Part shown: one piece after another, positions 55,080-63,107 of the stretch
How positions within the stretch are numbered: the first letter of the stretch is position 1
Layout: each line of letters opens with the position of its first letter
NCBI GenBank assembly: GCA_963792205.1
Contig: CAWBVI010000005.1
Coordinates: forward strand, 124,001-188,000
Direction: 5' to 3'
Source of the DNA: DATDAH01 sp963792205
GTDB taxonomy: Bacteria; Actinomycetota; Acidimicrobiia; Acidimicrobiales; DATDAH01
DNA: 64,000 bases
Translations under genes and position numbers: made by a program
Notes under the pieces: generated by a model
The model's input: the letters and a program-made list of their open reading frames with translations, nothing else
Database searches by the model: none
What the model was told of the DNA's origin: nothing

Positions 55080-55583
55080 GTGGATCGGCGCAGCCTCGGG
55101 ACCGTGCTCGCCCTCGTGGCCGTCGTCGGGATGGTCGGTCTGTGGGCCTACCTCTTCGTCTTCGCGGACCCCAACGTGCCCGATGAGCTCGACGATCCGG
55201 CCTACGGCGAAGCGGCCCAGGACGTGTGCGCCGCGGCCCGGGACGAGATCGACGCCCTGCCGCCCGCCCAGGAGGCCAGGTCGCCGGAAGAGCGGGCCGG
55301 GACCGTGGCCGAGGCGAACCAGATCCTCCTGGTCATGCTGGACGACCTGAGCGCCCTGGCCCCCACCGAGGGCCACGACGCCGACCTCCTCGAACGCTGG
55401 CTCGATGACTGGGCCACCTACGTCGCCGACCGCCAGGAGTACGTCGAGGCCCTCCAGTCGGGCGAAGACGCCGAGCTGCTGGTCACGCCGCAGGAAGAAG
55501 GCGGGGGCCAGGTCACCGAGACCATCGACCACTTCGCCCAGATCAACGAGATGGTCGACTGCCAGGTGCCCCTCGACGCCTAA
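55080..55583 (+). CDS. Membrane-anchored hypothetical protein
   Basis: The 167-residue protein has one N-terminal transmembrane helix (SLGTVLALVAVVGMVGLWAYLF) followed by an acidic, mainly helical extracytoplasmic or cytoplasmic region with two cysteines (DVCAAARDEIDALPPAQ and MVDCQVPLDA). I recognise no domain, but the composition and codon use are those of a real gene. I chose the GTG at 55080, just before the helix, rather than the ATG at 55026, which would extend a Pro/His-rich tail into the tyrS promoter region. It is divergent from tyrS, with under 80 bases between starts. Its TAA begins a repeat element. Confidence 0.7.
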   Translation: MDRRSLGTVLALVAVVGMVGLWAYLFVFADPNVPDELDDPAYGEAAQDVCAAARDEIDALPPAQEARSPEERAGTVAEANQILLVMLDDLSALAPTEGHDADLLERWLDDWATYVADRQEYVEALQSGEDAELLVTPQEEGGGQVTETIDHFAQINEMVDCQVPLDA

Positions 55584-55696
55584 GGAGCCGAGCCGATAGG
55601 CGAGGCGACCTGGCAAGCACAGCGTTGATCGCCAAGCGCAGCTTGGCGATATCCCAGGTCAACGCACCCAGCCTCGGCCTTTCCGCGCACGTCCTA
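55580..55696. repeat. Short repeat element, copy 2 (long form with internal hairpins)
   Basis: The left 28 bases and right 13 bases match copy 1 at 20249-20287 (26/28 and 12/13). The 76-base centre holds a perfect 10-bp hairpin (ATCGCCAAGC 55628-55637 with GCTTGGCGAT 55641-55650, loop GCA). Two further complementary pairs are ACCTGG 55608-55613 with CCAGGT 55654-55659, and GCGTTGA 55622-55628 with TCAACGC 55659-55665. Near the ends AAGG-AG-CCGAG (55583-55593) can pair with CTCGGCCTT (55673-55681). It sits between convergent genes and may act as a terminator. Confidence 0.65.
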
Positions 55697-55704
55697 GGTG
55701 AAGC

Positions 55705-56619
55705 TCAGGGCTCGGGAAGCGATGCCGTGCTGCCCCGTGCCGTCGAGATCACGAGCAGGCCGCTGAGCAGGACGACGGCGCCGACGGCAGCCAGCCAGCC
55801 GGGTCGCTCGTCGAGGATCAGGACCCCGAGCAGCGCCGCGGTGAGGGGTTCGGCGAGGCTGAGGGTGGCCACCGTGGACGAGCGCAGGCGCTGCAGCCCG
55901 GCGCTGAACAGGACGTAGGAGACGGCGGTCGTGGCCACCCCCAGCCACAGCACCATGCTCAGGCCCCGGCCCGACGCCAGGCCGTCGGTGTCGGCGACGA
56001 GCAACGCCGGAGCCAGCAGCAGCCCGCCGCCGAGGAAGAAGCCGGCCATCACCGTCGCCCCCGGCACACCCCGGTCGAGGACGGCCTTGGCGGCGACGGT
56101 GTAGACGGCGTACGACAGGCCGGCCCCGAGCGCCAGGAAGAGGCCAGTGGCGTCGACCTCACTGTCCCCGCCGGGGGCCAGCAGCAAGGCGCAGCCGATG
56201 ATGGCCAGCCCGGTGGCGGGGTACCAGCGCGGCACCGGGCGCTCACCCGACGCGACCAGGGCCACCAGCCCGGTGAACACCGGTCCGCTCCCGATGGCGA
56301 TGAGCGTCCCCAACGCCACCCCCGCCCGGTCCACCGCGGCGAAGAAGCAGGCCTGGTACGTCGCCACCGCTACCGCCCCCGCCACCCACGCCACCCAGCC
56401 GTTCTGGTCACGCGAGAGCTCACCCGAGTGAGACCTCGACGTCACCAGAACGGGTGTGGCGAGGGCGAGGAGGGCCAGGAGGGCGCCGCCGAGGAGGATG
56501 CGGACGGTGCCGACCACGACGGGGGCGGCACCGACGTCGCCGAGGTCCTGGGCGGTGCCCGTGGTGCCCCACAGGACCGCGGCGCCGATGATCAGCAGCT
56601 CGGGCCGGACCCGCGCCAT
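55705..56619 (-). CDS. EamA/DMT-family transporter
   Basis: The 304-residue protein has ten hydrophobic segments arranged as two EamA repeats, with the typical first-repeat start PELLIIGAAVLWGTTGTAQ and second-repeat segment LFLALGAGLSYAVYTVAAK. The last repeat ends in STVATLSLAEPLTAALLGVL, LDERPGW, a family hallmark. DMT exporters move amino acids, nucleotides or metabolites; the substrate here is unknown. The ATG at 56617-56619 overlaps the glycosylase stop by one base (TGATG). Codon use is like its neighbours. Confidence 0.9.
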   Translation of the reverse strand: MARVRPELLIIGAAVLWGTTGTAQDLGDVGAAPVVVGTVRILLGGALLALLALATPVLVTSRSHSGELSRDQNGWVAWVAGAVAVATYQACFFAAVDRAGVALGTLIAIGSGPVFTGLVALVASGERPVPRWYPATGLAIIGCALLLAPGGDSEVDATGLFLALGAGLSYAVYTVAAKAVLDRGVPGATVMAGFFLGGGLLLAPALLVADTDGLASGRGLSMVLWLGVATTAVSYVLFSAGLQRLRSSTVATLSLAEPLTAALLGVLILDERPGWLAAVGAVVLLSGLLVISTARGSTASLPEP

Positions 56620-57191
56620 CAGCGGGACACGTTGGGGTCGCCCGGGACGAACCAGCGCCACGGCTCGTCGACCGCCACCGAGATGCCGATCCGGGTGGAC
56701 ACGCCGGGTTCGGTGGGCGGGGCGGTGCCGTCGTCGAGGATCCGCACCTCGTCGCCGGCCACCAGGTCGGCGCCGTCCAGCTCCCGCTCGATGCCGAAGG
56801 CCTGGCACAGCTTGGCCGGGCCGCTGCACAGGTCCCGATCCCGCCGAGCGGCCGGGCCCCGGGCGGCCCGCATGGCCTCGAGGCCCTCGAGCGGCGCCAG
56901 CGCCCGCAGCAGGACGGCCGAGCTCTCGCCCACCGGCCCGCACACCGCGTTGGCGCAGTGGTGCATCCCGTACGTGAAGTAGACGTACAGGTGGCCCGCG
57001 GGGCCGAACATCACCTCGTTGCGGGCCGTCGGGCCCCGGAACCCGTGGCTGGCCGGGTCCTCGGTGCCCGCGTAGGCCTCGACCTCGACGATCCGTCCCA
57101 CCCGTTCACCCCGCACCAGCACCTTGTTGAGCAGCTCGGGAGCCACCAGCCGGCCGTCCCGGGCGAAGAACGACCGGGGCAGTGCCTTCAC
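56619..57191 (-). CDS. 3-methyladenine DNA glycosylase (AAG/MPG family)
   Basis: The 190-residue protein is the bacterial form of alkyladenine DNA glycosylase, which excises alkylated and deaminated purines. Family motifs are LLNKVLVRG, IVEVEAYAGTEDPASHGFRG (with the catalytic Glu), GPAGHLYVYFTYGMHHCANAV, LLRALAP and the terminal RIGISVAVDEPWRWFV. The GTG start at 57189-57191 overlaps the argH stop as GTGA. The mpg gene lies beside tyrS in mycobacteria (Rv1688), which supports the assignment. Confidence 0.94.
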   Translation of the reverse strand: MKALPRSFFARDGRLVAPELLNKVLVRGERVGRIVEVEAYAGTEDPASHGFRGPTARNEVMFGPAGHLYVYFTYGMHHCANAVCGPVGESSAVLLRALAPLEGLEAMRAARGPAARRDRDLCSGPAKLCQAFGIERELDGADLVAGDEVRILDDGTAPPTEPGVSTRIGISVAVDEPWRWFVPGDPNVSR

Positions 57192-58561
57192 CGACGATCG
57201 TGGTCGGCGACCAGTCGGTCGGCGAAGGCCGCACGCTGGGCCGTGAAGGCCTCGGGGCCGGCGCCGCCCCGGGTCGTGCGCCGGGTCACCGACACCCCGG
57301 GCGCCAGGAGCGCGGCCGCCTCCTCACCGAGGCGCTCGTCGGCCGCGACGAGCTCGGCGAGGTCCTCGCCCTCGTCCAGCGACCGCCGCACCAGGTCCCC
57401 CACGACGGCGTGGGCCTCGCGGAACGGCATCCCCCGGCCGACCAGGTGCTCGGCCAGGTCGGTCGCCGCCCCGGCCGGGTCGTCGGCCGCCGCCGCCATC
57501 CGCTCGGGCACGAAGGTGAGCGTGGCCATCATGCCGGTGAGGGCCGACAGCCCGAGCGCCACCTGGTCGAGGGCGTCGAACAGGGGCTCCTTGTCCTCCT
57601 GGAGGTCACGGTTGTAGGCCAGCGGCAGGCCCTTGAGCGTGCTCAGCAGGCCCGTCAGGTTCCCGATCAGCCGCCCCGCCTTGCCCCGGGCCAGCTCGGC
57701 GACGTCGGGGTTCTTCTTCTGCGGCAGCATCGAACTGCCCGTGGCGTAGGCGTCGGCCAGGCGGACGAAGCCGAACTCCTCGGCGCTCCACAGCACGAGC
57801 TCCTCGCCGAGGCGGGACAGGTGCACGCCGAGCAGGGCCAGGGCGAACAGCGCTTCGGCGACGAAGTCCCGATCGCTCACGGCGTCGAGCGAGTTGTCGA
57901 AGGCGGCGGCGAACCCGAGGTCGGCGGCCACGCCGACGGGGTCGAGGTCGAGCGACGAGCCGGCCAGCGCCCCGGCCCCCAGCGGCGAGACGTCGAGGCG
58001 GCGCCGGCAGTCGAGCAGGCGGTCGACGTCGCGGGCCAGCGCCCAACCGTGGGCCAGCAGGTGGTGGCCGAGCAGCACAGGCTGGGCCCGCTGGAGGTGC
58101 GTGTAGCCCGGCAGGTAGGTGTCGCCCGCCTCGTCGGCCCGTTCGGCCAGGGTGTGCTGCAGGGCCAGGACCCGGTCGACGACGATGCTCAGCTCCCGCT
58201 TGGCGAAGAGCCGCAGGTCGGTCGCCACCTGGTCGTTGCGGCTCCGGCCCGTGTGGAGCTTGGCCCCGGCCTCCCCGGCGATCTCCGTGACCCGACGTTC
58301 CACCGCGGTGTGGATGTCCTCGTCGGAGGCCTCGAACGCGAACGACCCCGAGCCCAGCTCCTCTTCCACCTGGTCCAGCGCGGCCAACACCGCGGCCGCT
58401 TCGTCGCCGTCGAGCAGCTCGGCCCGCACCAGGCCCCGCACGTGCGCCCGGGAACCGGTCAGGTCGTCGGCCGCCAGGCGGACGTCGAAGGGCAGGCTGA
58501 CCGTGTAGGCCAGCAGCTCCTCGGAAGGCCCGTCGCCGAACCGCCCCTGCCAGAGGGTCAC
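57188..58561 (-). CDS. argH: Argininosuccinate lyase
   Basis: The lyase releases arginine and fumarate. The 457-residue protein begins VTLWQGRFGDGPSEELLAY, the family N-terminus, then SRAHVRGL, DEDIHTAVE, LHTGRSRNDQVATDLRLF, THLQRAQPVLLGHHLLA and the signature GSSMLPQKKNPDVAELARGK. The printed sequence has argG and argH in one continuous frame. However, a GTG at 58559-58561 forms a GTGA with the stop that argG would have after removal of one base. I therefore list argH as a separate gene. The true start is the GTG unless a genuine fusion is proven. Confidence 0.93.
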   Translation of the reverse strand: MTLWQGRFGDGPSEELLAYTVSLPFDVRLAADDLTGSRAHVRGLVRAELLDGDEAAAVLAALDQVEEELGSGSFAFEASDEDIHTAVERRVTEIAGEAGAKLHTGRSRNDQVATDLRLFAKRELSIVVDRVLALQHTLAERADEAGDTYLPGYTHLQRAQPVLLGHHLLAHGWALARDVDRLLDCRRRLDVSPLGAGALAGSSLDLDPVGVAADLGFAAAFDNSLDAVSDRDFVAEALFALALLGVHLSRLGEELVLWSAEEFGFVRLADAYATGSSMLPQKKNPDVAELARGKAGRLIGNLTGLLSTLKGLPLAYNRDLQEDKEPLFDALDQVALGLSALTGMMATLTFVPERMAAAADDPAGAATDLAEHLVGRGMPFREAHAVVGDLVRRSLDEGEDLAELVAADERLGEEAAALLAPGVSVTRRTTRGGAGPEAFTAQRAAFADRLVADHDRR

Positions 58562-59764
58562 GGCTCCTGCGCCTGCTGGGCCGTCCGTCTTGGCCGCCCA
58601 CGTCTCGAGGCCGAGGCCCCAGAGGCGGACGAAGCCGGCGCTGTCCTCGTGGTTGAAGCTGTCCTCGGCGTCGTAGGTGGCCAGGCCGTAGTCGTAGAGG
58701 GAGTGGGGGCTGCGCCGCCCGGTGACCTCGCACTGCCCGGGCGAGAGGCGCAGGCGGACGTCGCCGGTGACCAGGTGCTGGCTCTCCTCCACGAAGGCGT
58801 CGAAGGCCGAGCGCAGGGGCGAGAACCAGAGCCCGTCGTAGATCAGCTCGGCGTAGCGCGGCTCCAGCCGGGACTTCTCCCGGGCCAGGTCCCGTTCGAG
58901 CGTGATCGACTCGAGGTCGACGTGGGCCTGGATCAGGGCGAGGGCGGCCGGGCACTCGTAGGTCTCCCGGCTCTTGATGCCGACCCGGCGGTTCTCGACC
59001 ATGTCGATGCGGCCCCAGCCGTAGGAGCCCACGACATCGTTGAGCCGGGCGATCAGGTCCACCAGGCCGAGCTCCTCACCGTCGACCGCCGTGGGCACGC
59101 CCTCCACGAACGACACCTCGAGGTCCCGCGGCTCGGTCTCCGTGGGCACGGTCATCGACCACACCCCCGGTGGCGGCTTGGCCCACGGATCCTCCATCTC
59201 GCCGCACTCGATGGCCCGGCCCCACAGGTTGTCGTCGATGGAGTACACCTTCTCCTTCGTCGCCGTGATGGGGATCTCGTGGCGGTAGGCGTAGAGGATG
59301 GCGTCCTCCCGGGTCATGCCCCAGGTCCGCACCGGGGCCAGCACGTCGAGGTGCGGCGCGATCGACCGGACACCCACCTCGAAGCGCACCTGGTCGTTGC
59401 CCTTCCCGGTGCAACCGTGGGCCACCGCCGAGGCGCCGTAACGGCTGGCCGCCTCGACCAGGTGGCGCACGATCACCGGCCGGGAGAGGGCCGACACCAG
59501 CGGGTAGCGGCCCTCGTACAGGGCGTTGGCCCGCAGAGCGGGGACCACGAAGTCGCGGGCGAACTCGTCCCGGACGTCGATGACCTCGGCCTCGACCGCA
59601 CCGGCCGCCTTGGCCCGGTCGAGCACCGGCCCCCAGTCGCTGCCTTCCTGGCCGACGTCGGCGCACACGCACACGACCTCGTACCCCAGCTCGTCGATCA
59701 GCCACCGGACCGCGACCGAGGTGTCCAGACCGCCGCTGTACGCGAGTACCACCCGCTTCGCCAT
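58558..59764 (-). CDS. argG: Argininosuccinate synthase, with a probable single-base insertion near its 3' end
   Basis: The synthase joins citrulline and aspartate using ATP. The N-terminal P-loop-like motif is VVLAYSGGLDTSV, followed by VAHGCTGKGNDQVRFE, DNLWGRAIECGEMEDPW, and GIKSRETYECPAALALIQAH. In the printed frame the gene reads through into argH via GPAGAGAV, using codons such as CCA, GCA and GGA that are rare here. Dropping one base of the CCC at 58578-58580 gives GQQAQEP and TGA with GC-rich third positions and a GTGA overlap with argH. The span is 3n+1. The ATG at 59762-59764 follows AGAGGAAC. Confidence 0.9.
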
Positions 59765-59774
59765 GGAGTTCCTC

Positions 59775-60242
59775 TCAGGTGAGGCCGGCCAGCTCGCGGA
59801 GCTGGCCGGCCAGGAGCGATCCGGACGTGTCCTCTTCGGCCACGATGATGAGGGTGTCGTCGCCCGCGACCGTGCCGAGCACCTCGGGCAGCGACGAGCG
59901 GTCCAAGGCCGACGCCACCACGTGGGCCGACCCGGGCGGCGTGCGCAGGACCACCAGGTTGTGGCTGTGGGCCACCTCGACGACCCAGTCCCCGAGCACC
60001 CGCCGGAGGTGGTCGGCCGGCGGGACCTGGTCCTTGGGCAGGTCGGGCACGGCGTAGATGCTCAGCCCGCCCCGGGCCCGCACCTTGATGGCGCCCATGT
60101 CGTCGAGGTCCCGGGACACGGTGGCCTGCGTCGCCGACACCCCGTCGGCGGCCAGCAGGTCCACGAGCTGGGCCTGGCTCGACACGTCCTCGGTCTCGAG
60201 CAGCCGAGCGATCTTGTGCTGGCGCTGGATCTTGTTGCTCAT
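59775..60242 (-). CDS. argR: Arginine repressor
   Basis: ArgR is the hexameric arginine-sensing repressor of arginine genes. The 155-residue protein has the N-terminal winged helix (RQHKIARLLETEDVSSQAQL, then QATVSRDLDDMGAIKVR) and the C-terminal arginine-binding/oligomerisation domain with GSAHVVASALDR and GTVAGDDTLIIVAED. The ATG overlaps the argF stop by one base (TGATG). It is encoded inside the operon it presumably represses, as in mycobacteria. The operator is probably upstream of argC, outside the window. Confidence 0.95.
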   Translation of the reverse strand: MSNKIQRQHKIARLLETEDVSSQAQLVDLLAADGVSATQATVSRDLDDMGAIKVRARGGLSIYAVPDLPKDQVPPADHLRRVLGDWVVEVAHSHNLVVLRTPPGSAHVVASALDRSSLPEVLGTVAGDDTLIIVAEEDTSGSLLAGQLRELAGLT

Positions 60243-61132
60243 CACACCTGGCCCAGGATCCACGCCACCGCGCCGCGGGCGGCGTGCATGCGGTTCTCCG
60301 CCTGCCGCCAGACCCGGCTCTGGAGGCCCTCCAGCACCTCGTCGGACACCTCCTCGCCGCGATGGGCGGGCAGGCAGTGCAGGAAGATGCTCTTCTCGCC
60401 CGCGCCGGCCATGACCCGCTCGTCGACCATGAAGCCCTCGAAGGCCTTGCGCCGAGCGTCGGCCTCGGCCTCCTGGCCCATCGACGTCCACACGTCCGTG
60501 TAGACGACGTCGACGCCGGCCACCGCCTCCTCGGCCCGGTCGAACACCTGGGGAGCCACGCCCAGACCAGCGACGCGGTCCAGGTCGTGCTCGGCCAGGG
60601 CGTACCCCGGAGGGCTGGCCAGCCGCACCTGCATGCCGGCCAACGTGGCCGCGAGGGCCAGCGACCGGCACATGTTGTTGCCGTCGCCGACGTAGGCCAC
60701 GGTGCGCCCGTTGAGGTCGCCGAACTCGTCGGCCATCGTCAGCAGGTCGGCCAGGGCCTGCAGCGGGTGGGCGTCGTCGGAGAGCAGGTTGACGACCGGC
60801 ACCCACGAGACCGCCGCCATCCGCTCGAGGACCGAGTGCTCGAACACCCGGGCGCCGATCGCCGCGTGGTAGCAGGCCAGCGTCCGGGCGACGTCTTCGG
60901 CCGACTCCCGCTTGTCGATGCTGACCTCGTCGCCCCGGATGGTCACGGGGTGCCCACCCAGGTCCCGCACGGCCATCTCCATGGAGTTGCGGGTCCGGGC
61001 CGAGGGCTTCTCGAACACGAGGGCCATGCCCTTGCGGGACAGCACCTGCGGCGGGTTGGGGTCGAGGGCCAGCGCGATGACCTCGAAGAGCTCGTCCCGG
61101 GTCAGGTCGTCGATCTCCAGCAGGTGCCTCAC
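60242..61132 (-). CDS. argF: Ornithine carbamoyltransferase
   Basis: The enzyme makes citrulline from ornithine and carbamoyl phosphate. The 296-residue protein has the carbamoyl-phosphate loop KPSARTRNSMEMAV, the HPLQALAD motif, the ornithine-side motif DVWTSMGQE and the catalytic FLHCLPAHRGEEV. The GTG start at 61130-61132 overlaps the argD stop as GTGA. An open frame extends far upstream but is a shadow of argD. Confidence 0.96.
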   Translation of the reverse strand: MRHLLEIDDLTRDELFEVIALALDPNPPQVLSRKGMALVFEKPSARTRNSMEMAVRDLGGHPVTIRGDEVSIDKRESAEDVARTLACYHAAIGARVFEHSVLERMAAVSWVPVVNLLSDDAHPLQALADLLTMADEFGDLNGRTVAYVGDGNNMCRSLALAATLAGMQVRLASPPGYALAEHDLDRVAGLGVAPQVFDRAEEAVAGVDVVYTDVWTSMGQEAEADARRKAFEGFMVDERVMAGAGEKSIFLHCLPAHRGEEVSDEVLEGLQSRVWRQAENRMHAARGAVAWILGQV

Positions 61133-62271
61133 GCCATCACCCCGGCCAGGATCTCCAGGGCCTCGTCGACCTCGTCGTCGCCCACCAACAGGCTCGGGGC
61201 CAGCCGGAGCGCCGTCGGGCTCACGCCGTTGACGACCAGCCCGGCGGCAAGGGCGTCCCGGGCCACGTCCCGGGCGTCGGGCCCGTCCAGCTCGGCGGCA
61301 AGCAGGAGGCCCAGGCCCCGGACGCCGGACACCCGGGGCAGGCCGGCCAGTCCGTCGGCCAGGCGCTTGCCCGCGTCGCGGGCCCGGGTCGGCACGTCCT
61401 CGCGCTCCATGACCTCCAGCACCTTGCGGGCTGCGGCCGTCGCCAGCGGCTGCCCGCCGAAGGTCGTGGCGTGGTCGCCGGGCACGAAGGCCTCGGCCAC
61501 CTCGGCCCGGGCCCAGCAGGCCCCGATCGGGACCCCGTTGCCGAGCGCCTTGGCCATCGTCACCACGTCCGGCTGCACCCCGAAGTGCTCGAAGCCGAAC
61601 CACTCGCCGGTCCGGCCGAGCCCGGTCTGGATCTCGTCCACCACGAAGAGGAGCCCTCGCTCGTCACACAGGCGGCGGACGCCCGCGAAGTAGGCCGCGT
61701 CGGCGGGCTTGACCCCACCCTCGCCCTGTACCGGCTCGAGGAGGACGGCCGAGGTCGACGGGTCGAGCGCCGCCTCGAGGGCCTCCAGGTCGTTCCAGGC
61801 CACGTGGCGAAAACCCTCGGGCAGGGGCTGGAACGCCTCGTGCTTCTCGGGCTGGCCGGTGGCGTGCAACGTCGCCAGGGTCCGGCCGTGGAACGACCCG
61901 TACGCACTCACCACGACGTGACGACCCCGACCGCCGACCTTGCGGCTGAGCTTGATCGCGGCCTCGTTGGCCTCGGCCCCCGAGTTGCAGAAGAAGACCT
62001 TCCCGCCGCCGCCCAGCAACCGGTCGAGGGTGGCCGCGACCTCGGGGCCCGGCACGGTGCCGTAGAGGTTGGAGACGTGCAGCAGGGTCCGGGCCTGCTC
62101 GGCGATGGCCTCGGCCACCTCTGGATGGGCGTGGCCCAGGCTGGTCACCGCCAGCCCGGACAGGAAGTCGAGGTAACGCTTTCCGGCGTCGTCCCAGAGC
62201 TCGGTCCCCGCGCCGCGGACGAAGGTCACCGGCTGCGGGGGGTACGTGCTCATCAACGCCGTGGCGGTCAT
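61129..62271 (-). CDS. argD: Acetylornithine aminotransferase
   Basis: This class III PLP aminotransferase converts N-acetylglutamate semialdehyde to N-acetylornithine. The 380-residue protein has FLSGLAVTSLGHAHPEV, the PLP phosphate-binding FFCNSGAEANEAAIKL, the Asp in LLFVVDEIQTGLGRTG, the Schiff-base Lys in TMAKALGNGVPIGA and TFGGQPLATAAA. The ATG overlaps the argB stop as ATGA and its own stop overlaps argF. Confidence 0.95.
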   Translation of the reverse strand: MTATALMSTYPPQPVTFVRGAGTELWDDAGKRYLDFLSGLAVTSLGHAHPEVAEAIAEQARTLLHVSNLYGTVPGPEVAATLDRLLGGGGKVFFCNSGAEANEAAIKLSRKVGGRGRHVVVSAYGSFHGRTLATLHATGQPEKHEAFQPLPEGFRHVAWNDLEALEAALDPSTSAVLLEPVQGEGGVKPADAAYFAGVRRLCDERGLLFVVDEIQTGLGRTGEWFGFEHFGVQPDVVTMAKALGNGVPIGACWARAEVAEAFVPGDHATTFGGQPLATAAARKVLEVMEREDVPTRARDAGKRLADGLAGLPRVSGVRGLGLLLAAELDGPDARDVARDALAAGLVVNGVSPTALRLAPSLLVGDDEVDEALEILAGVMA

Positions 62272-63107
62272 GTCGTCTCCGTGGTGATCATGGTCCCCAC
62301 GCCCTCGTCGGTGAAGAGCTCCAGGAGCAGGACGTGGGGCAGGCGGCCGTCGAGCACGTGGGCCGAGCCGACGCCGGCGCGCACGGCGTGCAGGCAGGCC
62401 GCCACCTTGGGGATCATGCCGCCGGAGACCGACCCGTCGGCCACGAGGGCGTCCAGCGCGCCCGGGTCGAGCGTGTGGAGGAGCTCGCCGCCGGCGTCGA
62501 GGATCCCGGCCACGTCGGTCAGGTAGATCACCTTCGCCGCGCCGAGCGAGGCGGCGACGGCCGCGGCGACGGTGTCGGCGTTGATGTTGTAGGCCTGGCC
62601 CGACGGATCCGAGCCGATGGTCGACAGCACCGGGATGAGGTCCTCGGCCAGGAGCCGCCGGATGATCGACGGGTCGACCGCGGCGACGTCGCCGACGTAC
62701 CCGAGGGCCGGGTCGCGGGGCGTGGCGGCGATGAGCCCGGCGTCCTCGCCCGAGAGGCCGACGGCGAGCGGGGCGTGGACGTTGATGGCCGACACGATCT
62801 CGCGCCCCACCTTGCCGACCAGGACCATGCGGGCGATGTCCAACGTCTCGGCGTCGGTGACGCGCAGGCCGTCGCGGAACTCCGGCTCCTTGCCCAGCTT
62901 GGCCATGACCTCGCCGATCTGGGGCCCGCCGCCGTGCACGACGACGGTGTGCATCCCGACCGAGCGCATCAGGACGATGTCCTCGGCGAACTGCCGGGCG
63001 AGGGTGGGGTCGGTCATGGCGTGGCCGCCGTACTTCACCACCACGGTGGAGCCCCAGAAGCGCCGGATGTACGGCAGGGCCTCGACGAGGACGTCCGCCG
63101 TGTTCAC
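62268..63107 (-). CDS. argB: Acetylglutamate kinase
   Basis: The kinase phosphorylates N-acetylglutamate and is the usual arginine feedback point. The 279-residue protein has the N-terminal VVVKYGGHAM, VVVHGGGPQIGEVM, VGLSGEDAGLI, YNINADTVAAAVAASLGA and GGMIPKVAACLHAV. Its N-terminal helix (NTADVLVEALPYIRRFWGS) is typical of arginine-sensitive hexameric forms. The GTG at 63105-63107 overlaps the argJ stop as GTGA; the upstream open frame is not coding. Confidence 0.96.
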   Translation of the reverse strand: MNTADVLVEALPYIRRFWGSTVVVKYGGHAMTDPTLARQFAEDIVLMRSVGMHTVVVHGGGPQIGEVMAKLGKEPEFRDGLRVTDAETLDIARMVLVGKVGREIVSAINVHAPLAVGLSGEDAGLIAATPRDPALGYVGDVAAVDPSIIRRLLAEDLIPVLSTIGSDPSGQAYNINADTVAAAVAASLGAAKVIYLTDVAGILDAGGELLHTLDPGALDALVADGSVSGGMIPKVAACLHAVRAGVGSAHVLDGRLPHVLLLELFTDEGVGTMITTETT

